Numbered from the stretch's first letter, positions 17,686 through 27,476 are shown. The stretch: DNA of 64,000 nt from Pelagibaculum spongiae (GCF_003097315.1 NZ_QDDL01000002.1:496001-560000), one strand, 5' to 3'. The notes: generated by a model from the sequence alone, not told the origin. Numbers and translations: made by a program.

Positions 17686-18954
17686 CTACTGTAGCAGCTC
17701 TATTTTAGGCTTTTTTAGATCCACTTCCGACAAAATAGCTTCCAGTACTGGCAAAGTCAGATTTCTCGCATCAGACTTTGCGACATCAGACTTTGCAATA
17801 TCAGACTTTGCGACATCAGGCTTTGCAACATCAGGCTTTGCAACATCAGGCTTTGCAACATCAGGCTTTGCAACATCAGGCTTTGCAACATCAGGCTTTG
17901 CAATATCAGGCTTTGCAATATCAGGCTTTGCAACATCAGGCTTTGCAACATCAGGCTTTGCAACATCAGGCTTTGCAACATCAGGCTTTGCAATATCAGG
18001 CTTTGGAGCGATCGGAGTAGATTCTAACGCTATAATTTCTGCTGCAGAAACTAGCCCGAATATTTTATTTTCTATCTGACCATTACTACAATTTTTACGA
18101 TCAATATTGACCGTTACATCACGAAAACCATCATTATCTACATCGGTAATTTTCAGCTGCTGAATGCTAGAAATTTCAGCAAGTCGCCCCTGAGAACTAG
18201 CACTCATTGCATCGTAGCAAATGTCATTATTATCACGATGGGGCTGATAATAATTCACTTCAATAATTTTATGTTTAGAGTAAACACCATTATTGATCAC
18301 CACGGCAGAAATCGTTTCATTAACCAAACCTGATTTACTGACAGCAGCCCGAATTACCACCACCATTCTGTTCTGATCTTGGTAGATGCCATCAAACTGA
18401 GGTAGCCCAGAGAAGATTCTTTCTAGCTCATCGGTTTTAAGATCAACGTAATATAAACCATGGCCAATTTTGCCTGACTGATCCCAGTCGATAGCCACTA
18501 CAAATTGTTTTTGGTTAATTTTGTAATACTTTGGGTATTCTAACATATCGAAGATTTTTGAGCTTTTAAGGAACCGCAATAAGCGTGGTTCTGCTTGCTC
18601 CATATCATTCGACATAAAGCCTGCTTTGGCATTCAGCTCGCCCAACCGTTGTTGATAGACATCTCGTAAACATAAGCGTGTATTACTGGCAAGCTGGCAT
18701 TGCTCATTTCTGAGCTTGAGCCACGCTAACTGTTGCTGCCTTAGCACGGGTTGCTGTTGATCAGTGCTGTAGAGATGGAGCTGATTAAATAAATTGCTTA
18801 GTTGGCTGTCTAATTTAAAGCTTTTTCGATCATCACAAATTTCTTGTTCTATTTGATTCGTTACATTATTGCAATCTAAGCTGGCAGAAAATACTGGGCA
18901 AGATAGCAATAAACCCAACACAGCTAGCTTAAGACGTACCAACCTGAATTTCAT
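17686..18954 (-). CDS. Secreted LprI-like protein with a C-terminal KPDVA repeat tail (422 aa)
   Basis: A signal peptide ends near PVFSA. Residues about 26-110 form an LprI-like domain (DCNNVTNQIEQEIC, LDSQLSNLFNQL, LAWLKLRNEQC, LCLRDVYQQRLGEL) with the family's cysteine pattern. The middle (about 130-305) is a beta-rich region with DWDQSGKIGHG and ITDVDNDGFRD, a calcium-loop-like motif. Then follow about 16 copies of a five-residue repeat (KPDVA, variants KPDIA and KSDVA), a stiff, charged tail such as those that span cell-wall or periplasmic space. The last 25 residues are non-repetitive. The repeat is a 15-bp tandem at DNA level and may vary in copy number. LprI-like proteins inhibit lysozymes in known cases; the role here is inferred only. 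Confidence 0.65.
   Translation of the reverse strand: MKFRLVRLKLAVLGLLLSCPVFSASLDCNNVTNQIEQEICDDRKSFKLDSQLSNLFNQLHLYSTDQQQPVLRQQQLAWLKLRNEQCQLASNTRLCLRDVYQQRLGELNAKAGFMSNDMEQAEPRLLRFLKSSKIFDMLEYPKYYKINQKQFVVAIDWDQSGKIGHGLYYVDLKTDELERIFSGLPQFDGIYQDQNRMVVVIRAAVSKSGLVNETISAVVINNGVYSKHKIIEVNYYQPHRDNNDICYDAMSASSQGRLAEISSIQQLKITDVDNDGFRDVTVNIDRKNCSNGQIENKIFGLVSAAEIIALESTPIAPKPDIAKPDVAKPDVAKPDVAKPDVAKPDIAKPDIAKPDVAKPDVAKPDVAKPDVAKPDVAKPDVAKSDIAKSDVAKSDARNLTLPVLEAILSEVDLKKPKIELLQ
17770..18009. repeat. 15-bp tandem repeat, about 16 units
   Basis: The unit GGCTTTGCAACATCA is repeated head to tail about 16 times inside the LprI-like gene, with single-base variants that mostly change Val to Ile or Pro to Ser. 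Because the unit is a multiple of three, five of the six frames stay open or nearly so, giving false reading frames on both strands. No spacers, so it is not a CRISPR. Confidence 0.95.
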
Positions 18955-19231
18955 AAAAGTCTCATATTTAATTGACTGCGACTTAAAAACAATATCAATA
19001 GTAATGTCTTGTTAGCCGAGCATACCTAAACAACACTTTAGATAAGCATCCAATATGCAAATTAAAACTGTCGTACCAAACTTACTTGCGGCTAGGATAA
19101 TAAAGGCTCTGCCATAAACAACAATCGAATATTTTGTCTTAGCACAAGTGATGCGCTAAATGATGCGCCTTTACTGACCAACGAAAACAAATGACAATTA
19201 ATTACTTTTAATCTTGCCAAAACAACAGATA
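18955..19231. other. Intergenic region
   Basis: Divergent promoter space between the LprI-like gene and the helicase gene. Apart from the LexA-like site listed separately I see no gene or structured element. Confidence 0.4.
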
Positions 19232-19247
19232 CTGGCTAAATATACAG
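19232..19247. promoter_or_regulatory. LexA (SOS) box-like site before the RecQ-family helicase
   Basis: CTGGCTAAATATACAG has the CTG-N10-CAG layout of the gammaproteobacterial LexA box; with two flanking bases each side it matches the consensus at 16 of 20 positions. It lies 25 bp before the ATG at 19273, where LexA would block transcription. Confidence 0.5.
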
Positions 19248-19272
19248 CACTGTTATATATTTGGTCTCTGTT

Positions 19273-21324
19273 ATGTCTGCTTCACATCGACCTATGAACT
19301 CCAATCAATCGCAATTCTCAGCCCCAGCGCCATCTTCAACAACTTCTGCGGCCAGTGCCATTCAACAAACTAGTCAGCAGATAGCGCAAATCCAACAAGC
19401 TGCCATCCAAACTTTGCAGCAGTACTTTGGCTTTGACCAGTTCCGCCGGGGGCAGTTGGAAATCATCCAGTCAGTGTTGCAAGGCAAGTCCGCTGCAGCG
19501 ATCTTTCCCACTGGTTCTGGCAAGTCACTTTGCTATCAGATTCCAGCATTATTACTGCCAAATCTCACTCTGGTGGTATCACCGCTATTGGCCTTAATGC
19601 AAGACCAATTGAGCTTTTTACAAGCGAAAGGGATTGCTGCCGCTAGCATTGATTCAACCCAGACTCGGGAACAAACTCAGCAAACTATGCGAGATGTTCA
19701 ATCGGGTCAGATTAAAGTGTTGATGATTTCAGTTGAGCGTTTAAAAAATGAACGTTTTCGAAATTTTATTCATCGAGTACCTATTTCATTATTAGTAGTC
19801 GATGAAGCGCATTGTATTTCAGAGTGGGGGCATAATTTCCGCCCTGATTATTTAAAATTGCCACAATATTTAAAAGAATTTTCAATTCCTCAGGCTTTAC
19901 TGCTCACCGCAACGGCGACACCTCGAGTTATTGATGATATGCAGCAGAAGTTTTTTATTCATAATCATGACGTACAATTAACTGGCTTTTATCGCGCTAA
20001 TCTTAAATTAAAAGTCCAATCAGTTGCCCAGCATGAACGGCTAGAAACACTCGGACAATGGCTAAGCGAACGTCAGCAGAAAAGCGGCATTATTTACGTC
20101 ACCCAGCAAAAAACAGCCGAAGATGTCGCCAATGCATTAAGCAAGCGAGGCATTTCAGCGGTTGCCTATCATGCAGGCATGGGCCATGAGCAACGTGAGC
20201 AAATTCAGCGTGCATTTATGCACAATCAGCACCAGTGTATTGTTGCGACAATTGCATTTGGTATGGGCATCGATAAATCTGATATTCACTATGTCGTACA
20301 TTACGATTTACCAAAATCGCTAGAAAATTACAGCCAGGAAATTGGCCGCGCCGGGCGTGATGGACAAGATTCAGAATGTTTAATGCTGGCTGGGCGGGAT
20401 AATCTGCATTTACTAGAAAACTATGTTTATGGCGACACTCCTGATCAACATGAAATTGCTCAGATTATCGAACAAATTCAGCAGTGCCAGCAAAGCCAAC
20501 AGCGCTGGGAAATTATGCTTCTTCCGCTGTCTAATACCACTAATATTCGGATGCTACCGTTAAAAACACTATTGGTGTACCTAGAACTAGAAGGCATTAT
20601 TAAACCGCTATTTAGTTGGTTTGCTGAGTTCCGTTTTAAATTGCTGGTCGACCAGAATCAGTTGGAAACAAAATTCCAGGGCGAACGCGCTGAATTTGTC
20701 AGAGCACTATTCTCCAGCTCCAGCAAAGCTCGCGTCTGGTGGACGGTTGATTTCGATGCATTACACCAGCAATATCCCAGCGAGCGCTCAAGAGTCACGC
20801 TAGCTTTGGACTATTTCCAAGAGCAGGGTTGGATCGAATTAGAAACCAAACAGATGACCGAAGCTTTTGAGGTGTTAAAAGCCATCCCTGAGCCTGCAGT
20901 GCTTGCCCAGCGATTACGCGATATGTTTTTGACCCGCCAGCAGGCTGAGATTAATCGATTGCAACAAATGCTCAATTTATTCGAAGCCAATAGCTGCTTA
21001 TCATTGCAATTAGCTGATTATTTTGGGCAAACGTTATCTACCAATTGTGGTCATTGCTCAGTGTGCACCGGGCAAACAACTGCGCTACAACCGCCAATTC
21101 AGCTACCCACATTACAAGCGGCCAATCTGAATAAAGCTTGCCAGCCATTGGTAGAAAAATACCAGTCTGTTTTTTCTGTTGAACCAACAGCCGTACTAAA
21201 AGCGCGTTTTTTAAGTGGCATTAGCTCGCCGCACTTAACGCGCATTAAAGCCCGCCAATTAAAAACCTATGCCGAGCTGGAACAATACCCATTTGATAGA
21301 ATTCTGAAGGCCTTGCAGCAGTAA
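19273..21324 (+). CDS. RecQ-family ATP-dependent DNA helicase
   Basis: A superfamily 2 helicase. About 45 N-terminal residues are Gln/Ser-rich and unlike RecQ. Then come the zero motif FGFDQFRRGQLEII, Walker A FPTGSGKSLCYQ, DEAH box (VVDEAHCISEWGHNFRPDY), LTATAT, and the second RecA lobe with GFYRANL, GIIYVTQQ, ATIAFGMGIDKSD and QEIGRAGRDGQ. A four-Cys zinc motif (one Cys, then CGHCSVC) lies unusually close to the C-terminus, after a winged-helix-like stretch, and no HRDC domain is evident. It is thus a RecQ-like subfamily rather than classical RecQ. The ATG at 19273 is preferred over the TTG at 19261. It unwinds DNA 3' to 5' in repair; a LexA-like box suggests SOS control. Confidence 0.85.
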   Translation: MSASHRPMNSNQSQFSAPAPSSTTSAASAIQQTSQQIAQIQQAAIQTLQQYFGFDQFRRGQLEIIQSVLQGKSAAAIFPTGSGKSLCYQIPALLLPNLTLVVSPLLALMQDQLSFLQAKGIAAASIDSTQTREQTQQTMRDVQSGQIKVLMISVERLKNERFRNFIHRVPISLLVVDEAHCISEWGHNFRPDYLKLPQYLKEFSIPQALLLTATATPRVIDDMQQKFFIHNHDVQLTGFYRANLKLKVQSVAQHERLETLGQWLSERQQKSGIIYVTQQKTAEDVANALSKRGISAVAYHAGMGHEQREQIQRAFMHNQHQCIVATIAFGMGIDKSDIHYVVHYDLPKSLENYSQEIGRAGRDGQDSECLMLAGRDNLHLLENYVYGDTPDQHEIAQIIEQIQQCQQSQQRWEIMLLPLSNTTNIRMLPLKTLLVYLELEGIIKPLFSWFAEFRFKLLVDQNQLETKFQGERAEFVRALFSSSSKARVWWTVDFDALHQQYPSERSRVTLALDYFQEQGWIELETKQMTEAFEVLKAIPEPAVLAQRLRDMFLTRQQAEINRLQQMLNLFEANSCLSLQLADYFGQTLSTNCGHCSVCTGQTTALQPPIQLPTLQAANLNKACQPLVEKYQSVFSVEPTAVLKARFLSGISSPHLTRIKARQLKTYAELEQYPFDRILKALQQ

Positions 21325-21375
21325 ATCATTGCACTACAGCCCTAGCTCTTTGCGACATACCATAGATCTCTATAC

Positions 21376-21418
21376 ATAAATAATCCGGCGCTTATATGAT
21401 AAATGCCGGATTATTTAT
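21376..21418. terminator. 14-bp perfect hairpin after the helicase gene
   Basis: ATAAATAATCCGGC (21376-21389) and its exact reverse complement (21405-21418), 15-nt loop. AT-rich outer arms give U-rich ends in both directions. The rest of the 21325-21632 gap shows no gene. Confidence 0.6.
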
Positions 21419-21632
21419 ATACGCTTTTAGCTCCCTTCGATTCGTTTCACTATCATAAGCACCTTTAACCAAAGTCATATTTCCACTCAGCTTTTAAATT
21501 CTTAATAAGCTTTACCTGATTTGTTCTTTACGGTATTAAAAAGATACAAAATAAAGTCAGCTTCTCTTGTTTGCGCTGCAACATAGCTCAAATCAACTGA
21601 CTGGGCACTTCAAAATAAGGCTCAATATTGCT

Positions 21633-22589
21633 ATGGCCTCCTCATTCGGCTTTGATCTAAAAGCGCTAGAAACCTTCGTTCAGGTAGTTAAAACCGGCAA
21701 TATGACGTTTGCTGCACGTAATTTGGGAATGAGCCAATCTTCAATTTCTCAAAGCTTATCTAATTTAGAAACATCAATGCATGTCGAGCTATTAGATCGT
21801 AGTGTTCGGCCAATGGAATTGACCACTGCCGGCCGTTATTTCTTTGACCGTGCAACAACCATGCTCGATACCGCAAAACAAACTAGCCAGGATATGCGCA
21901 AAGCAGATTACAAATTGCTACGACATGTAAAAATGGCGCTCGTCGATTCAATGATTACTGCGGTTGGCAAGCCACTAATTGACGCGGTCAGTCAACGGAC
22001 TCAAAACTGGTCAGTAATGACCGGGCAATCACATTTACACGCCCATATGCTAAATAGTCGTCAAGTCGACATGATTATTTCCGACGACCCACTCGATAGT
22101 ATTTCCGATCTTGCGCGTCATAGAATTATAAAAGAGCCATTTGTGCTGGCTGTTCCTAATAATTATCATGGGCCACAAGAGCTGCATTCTGTATTACAGC
22201 ACTACGACCTGATTCGCTACAGCAGTGGTTCATTAATCGGCCAAGATATCGAGCGTTATTTACGGCGCAATCAATGCGAACCCGTCGCCAGGCTGCAGCT
22301 GGATAACTCGTTTGCTATCGTTTCTGCAGTAGCCTCAGGAATCGGCTGCTGTATTACCTCGCCGCTGTGTTTATTTCAAAGCAGCATTAAACAGCAGCAA
22401 GTAAAACTGATTCCATTAAAAGATTCATGGTATCGTAATATCACACTAATCACTCGTCAGAATGAATTAGGTGATTTGCCTGGAATGATCGCCAGTGATT
22501 GTCGAAAAATTTTAAACTATAATTTTTTATCACAAATCACCGATGAATATCGCTGGTTAAAGTCAAAAATAATAATTTCTAATGATTAA
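21633..22589 (+). CDS. LysR-type transcriptional regulator
   Basis: N-terminal winged helix (FDLKALETFVQVVKTGNMTFAARNLGMSQSSISQSLSNLE) followed by a substrate-binding-like effector domain, 318 residues in all. I chose the ATG at 21633 because the helix-turn-helix then sits in its usual place; an in-frame TTG at 21567 would add 22 atypical residues. It is convergent with the ethanolamine-type catabolic operon and shares a terminator with it, so it is an obvious but unproven candidate to control that operon. Confidence 0.85.
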   Translation: MASSFGFDLKALETFVQVVKTGNMTFAARNLGMSQSSISQSLSNLETSMHVELLDRSVRPMELTTAGRYFFDRATTMLDTAKQTSQDMRKADYKLLRHVKMALVDSMITAVGKPLIDAVSQRTQNWSVMTGQSHLHAHMLNSRQVDMIISDDPLDSISDLARHRIIKEPFVLAVPNNYHGPQELHSVLQHYDLIRYSSGSLIGQDIERYLRRNQCEPVARLQLDNSFAIVSAVASGIGCCITSPLCLFQSSIKQQQVKLIPLKDSWYRNITLITRQNELGDLPGMIASDCRKILNYNFLSQITDEYRWLKSKIIISND

Positions 22590-22598
22590 ATAAGAATA

Positions 22599-22629
22599 AA
22601 AATGCCTCGGCGATAAACCGAGGCATTTT
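22599..22629. terminator. Bidirectional terminator
   Basis: AAAATGCCTCGG (22599-22610) pairs perfectly with CCGAGGCATTTT (22618-22629), 7-nt loop, with A/T tracts on both flanks. It separates the LysR gene from the convergent amidotransferase gene. Confidence 0.85.
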
Positions 22630-22644
22630 AAGATAAACTATCCA

Positions 22645-23346
22645 TCATTGCTGAAGAAAATTTAAAATCCAACGAGCCATAGTTAAATCGTCAACATCAG
22701 CATGCAAAGAATTAAGTGCTTCCCGTACCCGGTGGGCTGGAATGCGATCACGGCGAGCATTAGTTAATGCCGAAGAATAAGCACGAGAGAACTCGGGGTG
22801 CCCTTGAATACCCAGCATGCTACTGCCTATTTGAATCATATAATTAAGACAAAATGAGCTTTGCGCTAGCACTTGAGCGTTTTCAGGTAATTCAACCACC
22901 TGGTCTTGATGACTTACCACTAAATCTAAACCATTTTGTTGTGGTTTCATCCATGGCGTTTGCACCACTATCTGGTTAAATGAGATCCCAGCACCCCAAC
23001 CTTTTTCAGATCGATCGACTTTACCACCCAGCGCCTTGGCAATTAGCTGATGACCAAAACAAATACCCACAAATGGCTTCTTCGCACGATAGGCTTTTTG
23101 TACAAAAGCTTCCAATGGTTCAAGCCAAGCTAGCGAGTCATTAACCCCATAGCGACTCCCAGTCGAAATATAACCATCGCAATCATCCAAGTGCTCGGGG
23201 TATTCTCCTATTCGTACATCATAAACCTGCCAAGTTAAATCATTCGAAATCTGGTTAAGCAGATTTTGAAACATGCATGGATAATTGCCAAATTCCAACT
23301 GAAGTGCTTCCTGCACATCGTCACATTGCAAGATACCGATCTTCAT
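22645..23346 (-). CDS. Class-I glutamine amidotransferase-like hydrolase (GATase1)
   Basis: A 233-residue GMP-synthase-like GATase1 protein. The nucleophile elbow GICFGHQ (Cys96) and the GHPEFS motif (His183, Glu185) give a full Cys-His-Glu triad. In the PuuD family such enzymes cut gamma-glutamyl amides. It is the last gene of a five-gene minus-strand set with a glutamine-synthetase-like ligase, so hydrolysis of a gamma-glutamyl intermediate, releasing glutamate, is the likely role. AGGTGA lies six bases before the ATG. Confidence 0.75.
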   Translation of the reverse strand: MKIGILQCDDVQEALQLEFGNYPCMFQNLLNQISNDLTWQVYDVRIGEYPEHLDDCDGYISTGSRYGVNDSLAWLEPLEAFVQKAYRAKKPFVGICFGHQLIAKALGGKVDRSEKGWGAGISFNQIVVQTPWMKPQQNGLDLVVSHQDQVVELPENAQVLAQSSFCLNYMIQIGSSMLGIQGHPEFSRAYSSALTNARRDRIPAHRVREALNSLHADVDDLTMARWILNFLQQ

Positions 23347-23419
23347 ACAGTATCACCTTTTATTTAGTTCTATTTATCGACAATCTCTAACGGTAAAGTC
23401 GGAGCTGGCTTGAATCTAA

Positions 23420-24604
23420 TTAGAGCTTTCCGAGTACCGCATCTTTTAAGATAACGGCATATTGTTCAGCGCTATATTGAACTGGATTACCACTCGCACT
23501 TGGATCTTCAGTCGCCATGACTGCTATTTTATTTAACTGGCTCTGGTCCGATGCTAAATCAGCTAGACCTATTTCTGACAAGCTATGTGGAATACCTAAC
23601 TGCTCTCGTAAGGCCAAAACCCAACGCATAAAACCCTCAAAGCTACTATTTTCCAGACCTATGTATCGGGCAGTTCGTTCAATTCTTTCTTCAATAAATG
23701 CTCGATTAGATTGCAAAACATATGGCATTAAAATCGCATTTAACAAACCATGGTGCGCGTCGTAAATTGCTCCTAGTGGATGCGCCAATGCGTGCATACT
23801 GCCTAAGCCTTTTTGAAAAGCAGTTGCACCCATGGATGATGCCAGCAGCATTTGCATTCTGGCTTCAATGTTATTTCCATCAGCAACAGCGGTTGCTAAA
23901 TGCTCCTTAACCAATCGAATACCTTCCACTGCAATGCCAGCTGCCATCGGGTGATAGAAAGGCGAACACAAGGCTTCGAGGTTATGCGACAACGCATCCA
24001 TCCCAGTTGCTGCCGTTACTTTGGCGGGTAATCCAACGGTGAGTTCAGGGTCAAGAATCACTAATGATGGCAACATTTTCGGATGGAAAATGATTCTTTT
24101 AATCTGATTGTCCTGATCGGTAATAACCGATGCTCGCCCAACTTCTGAACCGGTTCCCGCAGTCGTCGGCACAGCAACAATCGGCGCTACGCCCGATTCA
24201 TTTACCCGAGTCCAATTATCTGCGACATCTTCAAAATCCCATAAAGGACGATCTTGCCCCACCATTAGAGCAATCGCTTTTGCAGCATCCAATCCAGAAC
24301 CACCGCCAAAAGCAATCACACCATCATGCTTTCCGGCTTTATATGCGGCTACGCCATCTTCAACATTTTTCCCATTAGGATTAGCTTTAATCTGGCTAAA
24401 AACACCACAATTCAAACCTGCTACCACGCAACTGTTCTGCGCTTGCTGCACCATAGGCAGTGCAGCCAAGCCTGGGTCGGTAACCAGTAGTGGCGCTGTT
24501 ATACCGAGGCTTTTACAACATTCGGCCAATTCAGAAATTCTTCCGGCACCAGCACGAATTGAACTTGGATAATTCCAGTTTCCAGTCAGGTTTTGATAAC
24601 TCAT
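23420..24604 (-). CDS. Iron-containing alcohol dehydrogenase
   Basis: A 394-residue group III (FucO-like) dehydrogenase. The nucleotide motif GGGSGLDAAKA is at about 100-110. Metal ligands fit Asp203, His207 (GMDALSH), His271 and His285 (GSMHALAHP...DAHHG). It lies 55 bp after the aldehyde dehydrogenase gene on the same strand. In the proposed pathway it oxidises the hydroxyl of gamma-glutamylethanolamide to the aldehyde. Other primary alcohols cannot be ruled out. Confidence 0.88.
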   Translation of the reverse strand: MSYQNLTGNWNYPSSIRAGAGRISELAECCKSLGITAPLLVTDPGLAALPMVQQAQNSCVVAGLNCGVFSQIKANPNGKNVEDGVAAYKAGKHDGVIAFGGGSGLDAAKAIALMVGQDRPLWDFEDVADNWTRVNESGVAPIVAVPTTAGTGSEVGRASVITDQDNQIKRIIFHPKMLPSLVILDPELTVGLPAKVTAATGMDALSHNLEALCSPFYHPMAAGIAVEGIRLVKEHLATAVADGNNIEARMQMLLASSMGATAFQKGLGSMHALAHPLGAIYDAHHGLLNAILMPYVLQSNRAFIEERIERTARYIGLENSSFEGFMRWVLALREQLGIPHSLSEIGLADLASDQSQLNKIAVMATEDPSASGNPVQYSAEQYAVILKDAVLGKL

Positions 24605-24659
24605 ATAAAAATCTCGTAAAATATGCTTCGATTGAGATAAAATCTATTGTTGTATTTTA

Positions 24660-26051
24660 TTACAGGCTAGTTTTTAAATGAAATGATTTTCCACGAGTTA
24701 ACTGTTCATAACCCAAAGTAGATAAAGTACAGCCCTTGCCTGAATTTTTAACTCCGACCCAAGCCAACTCTGGATCAAGATAATCACATCGATTGATAAA
24801 GAAAGTACCCGTTTCTAACTGCTCACCTATCGCAATACCTGCTTCTATGTCTTGAGTAAATACAGAAGCTGTTAATCCAAATTCTGAATCATTAATTAAC
24901 TCGATGGCTTGATCGTCAGAATCTACCTTTTGAATTCCTACTACTGGACCAAAAGACTCTTCGGTCATTATTCGCATTTTATGATTTACATTCGTTAAAA
25001 TCTGCGGTGCCAAATAAGCAGTTTTTGGCTGATCCATCACAAAATCTTCAGCATTAATATGAGCCAGAGCGCCTTGGGCAATTGCCTCGGCTGTTTGTAC
25101 ACGAACAAATTCAGCGGCCTCAGCTTTTACCAGAGGGCCTAGCGTGGTAGTTGGATCATCCGAACGACCCAATTTATATTGCTTAATCAGTGCAACTGCT
25201 TTTTCAACAAATTGATCATGAATTGCCGCATCAACATAAATTCGTTCAATGCCACAACAAGACTGACCAGAATTAAAAAAAGCACCATCAATTGTCGTTT
25301 CTACTGCATGTTGTAAATTAGCATCAGCTCGAATATAAGCAGGATCTTTACCGCCAAGCTCCAATCCCAAGCCAATAAAGCGCCCGGCTGCAGCACGTTC
25401 CACCATCGCACCACCAGAAACCGAGCCAGTAAAACAAACATGATTCACTTGCTCAGCTTGAATAACAGATTCAGTGGTCGGGTGATCTAAATGTAAATGT
25501 TGAAATACTCCAGCAGGCAAACCTGCTTCAGCAAAAGCATCATCTAATCTTTCAGCACACAAAGGTGTTTGAGCCGAATGTTTTAGAACCACCGAATTAC
25601 CCGCCATAATTGCCGGGATAATCGCATTAATAGAAGTTAAATAAGGGTAGTTCCACGGTGCGATGACAAAAACCACACCCAATGATTCTCGCTTGATATA
25701 ACGACTAAAGCCGGGTTTATCTTCCAGCTTTACCGTCGCCAACGCTTGATCGGCAATGTCAATCATATACCGTGCGCGTTCTTCCAGACCGTCTACTTCA
25801 CCAGCGGCATAACGAATTGGCCGTCCCATCATCCAGCATAACTCTTCTGCGATTTGATCTTTCTTTGCAATAAAAGCATCAACCATGGCATGGCATATTG
25901 CAGCCCTTTGCATTACTGGAATTTTTTTCCAATGTTTCTGTGCTTGCTGTGCCTTTAATAGCACCTGCTGTACTTGCTGGTCAGTGGCATAATCTCTAGA
26001 AACATAAACTGAGCCATCAATTGGTGAAATGGTATTTAACTGATTATTCAT
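24660..26051 (-). CDS. Aldehyde dehydrogenase family protein
   Basis: A 463-residue NAD(P)-dependent aldehyde dehydrogenase. It shows APWNYP (Asn134), GSVSGG for the cofactor, LELGGKDP (Glu231) and NSGQSCCG with catalytic Cys265. The C-terminal EESFGPVVGI block is intact. GAGAAG precedes the ATG. It sits between the synthetase-like gene (45 bp gap) and the alcohol dehydrogenase. A role oxidising a gamma-glutamyl-aminoaldehyde to the acid is inferred from this context. Confidence 0.88.
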   Translation of the reverse strand: MNNQLNTISPIDGSVYVSRDYATDQQVQQVLLKAQQAQKHWKKIPVMQRAAICHAMVDAFIAKKDQIAEELCWMMGRPIRYAAGEVDGLEERARYMIDIADQALATVKLEDKPGFSRYIKRESLGVVFVIAPWNYPYLTSINAIIPAIMAGNSVVLKHSAQTPLCAERLDDAFAEAGLPAGVFQHLHLDHPTTESVIQAEQVNHVCFTGSVSGGAMVERAAAGRFIGLGLELGGKDPAYIRADANLQHAVETTIDGAFFNSGQSCCGIERIYVDAAIHDQFVEKAVALIKQYKLGRSDDPTTTLGPLVKAEAAEFVRVQTAEAIAQGALAHINAEDFVMDQPKTAYLAPQILTNVNHKMRIMTEESFGPVVGIQKVDSDDQAIELINDSEFGLTASVFTQDIEAGIAIGEQLETGTFFINRCDYLDPELAWVGVKNSGKGCTLSTLGYEQLTRGKSFHLKTSL

Positions 26052-26096
26052 TATTTACTTCTCATCTTGAATATTAAATAATTAATGGATTAGATA

Positions 26097-27476
26097 TTAA
26101 ATGATTTCGAAATAACGAGACAATTCCCAATCAGTAATATGTTTGCGGAATTCACGGCCTTCCCACTCACGAGTTGCGGCATAGTGCTCAACAAACTCAT
26201 TACCAAACATTTCTCGGGCGGCACTTGATTTTTTTAACGCCATCGCGGCATCAAACAAAGTATTCGGTAATGACAGACTTTCCGGATGCTCCTGCTCATA
26301 AGCGTTACCTTCAACCATTGCTTCTGGCTCTAGCTGATGCTCAATACCATAAAGCCCGGCACCCAAGGCGGCAGCCAGTGTAATATATGGGTTAGCATCA
26401 GCAGATCCCAGTCGATATTCCACTCGCTGTGACTTATCGCTACCCGGAATTACCCGCAATGCTGTGGTGCGATTTTCACAACCCCATGTCGCATCAGTTG
26501 GCGCCCAAAAACCCGGCACCATCCGTGAATAGCTATTAACGGTTTGAGCAGTCATCACTAATAGTTCTGGCATTAATTTTTGTTGGCCCGCAATAAAGTG
26601 CCGTTGCAATTTACTCATACTTAATGGCTGGTCAGGATCATAAAAAGCAGACTTTCCATTTTCTTTATGACGGAGCGACATATGTAAATGCCCCGATTGT
26701 CCTGGATAATCATTCGACCACTTAGCCATAAAGGTCGCCATCATATTACGCCGCTGTGCCCACACCTTAGTGAATGTTTTAAATAAAGCCGCTTTATCTG
26801 CAGCAGATTGCGCACTATCAACCGCTAAAGCGGCTTCAATGACTCCAGGCCCAGTTTCGGTATGCAAACCTTCAATTGGAAAATCCATTTGCTCCGATAG
26901 TTCTAACAACTCATGGTATAAATCTGCATGTACGGAGCTACGAATCATCGAATAGCCATAATTACCTGGAGTAATTGGCTTTAAATTTCTATAGCCTTTT
27001 TCTCTGGCAGATTCAGGGGTTTCGTTAAACATGAAAAATTCATATTCAAAAGCCGCATAAGAATCAAATCCCATATCTTGGGCTTTTTGCAACACGCGTT
27101 TTAATACATTTCTTGGGCAGACTTTGCCTGCTCTGTCTTCAAAATCACACAAGAACAGCAGCATATCGCCTTCAAATGGCACACTACGACAAGACTCAGG
27201 AATCACTTTAACCGGTGCATCCGGATAGCCTGTGTCCCAGCCAGTAAGCTTAATATCAACGCCTTCATACAACTGATCATCTGAATCCCAGCCGAGTACA
27301 ACGTCACAAAAAGCAAAACCACTTTCCAACGATGAAAAAAACTTGGACTTACTCATGTATTTTCCGCGCATTACGCCGTCAATATCAAATAAACCTACTT
27401 TTACATGAGATAAATTTCTTTCTTCAACAATTCGTCGGGCGTCTGCAGTAGTCTTGACATCTCTTGGGTTGATCAT
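26097..27476 (-). CDS. Glutamine synthetase-like gamma-glutamyl-amine ligase
   Basis: A 459-residue member of the glutamine synthetase fold of the PuuA/GlnA3/GlnA4 type. It has EYEFFMF, GLHTETGPGVIEAAL, GQSGHLHMSL for the ATP and metal site, and ENRTTALRVI plus RVEYRLGSADANPY. These groups ligate glutamate to amines rather than ammonia. Streptomyces GlnA4 uses ethanolamine. The permease next door is ethanolamine-type, so gamma-glutamylethanolamide synthetase is my best guess. Putrescine or another amine is the main alternative. Confidence 0.8.
   Translation of the reverse strand: MINPRDVKTTADARRIVEERNLSHVKVGLFDIDGVMRGKYMSKSKFFSSLESGFAFCDVVLGWDSDDQLYEGVDIKLTGWDTGYPDAPVKVIPESCRSVPFEGDMLLFLCDFEDRAGKVCPRNVLKRVLQKAQDMGFDSYAAFEYEFFMFNETPESAREKGYRNLKPITPGNYGYSMIRSSVHADLYHELLELSEQMDFPIEGLHTETGPGVIEAALAVDSAQSAADKAALFKTFTKVWAQRRNMMATFMAKWSNDYPGQSGHLHMSLRHKENGKSAFYDPDQPLSMSKLQRHFIAGQQKLMPELLVMTAQTVNSYSRMVPGFWAPTDATWGCENRTTALRVIPGSDKSQRVEYRLGSADANPYITLAAALGAGLYGIEHQLEPEAMVEGNAYEQEHPESLSLPNTLFDAAMALKKSSAAREMFGNEFVEHYAATREWEGREFRKHITDWELSRYFEII

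Noticed and set aside
17770..18009. CRISPR array
   Set aside because: The 15-bp units are directly adjacent, without spacers, and encode a five-residue repeat inside a gene.
17636..18079. Extra reading frames in the tandem repeat on both strands
   Set aside because: They exist only because a 15-bp repeat keeps all frames open; the minus-strand frame with signal peptide and LprI domain is the real one.
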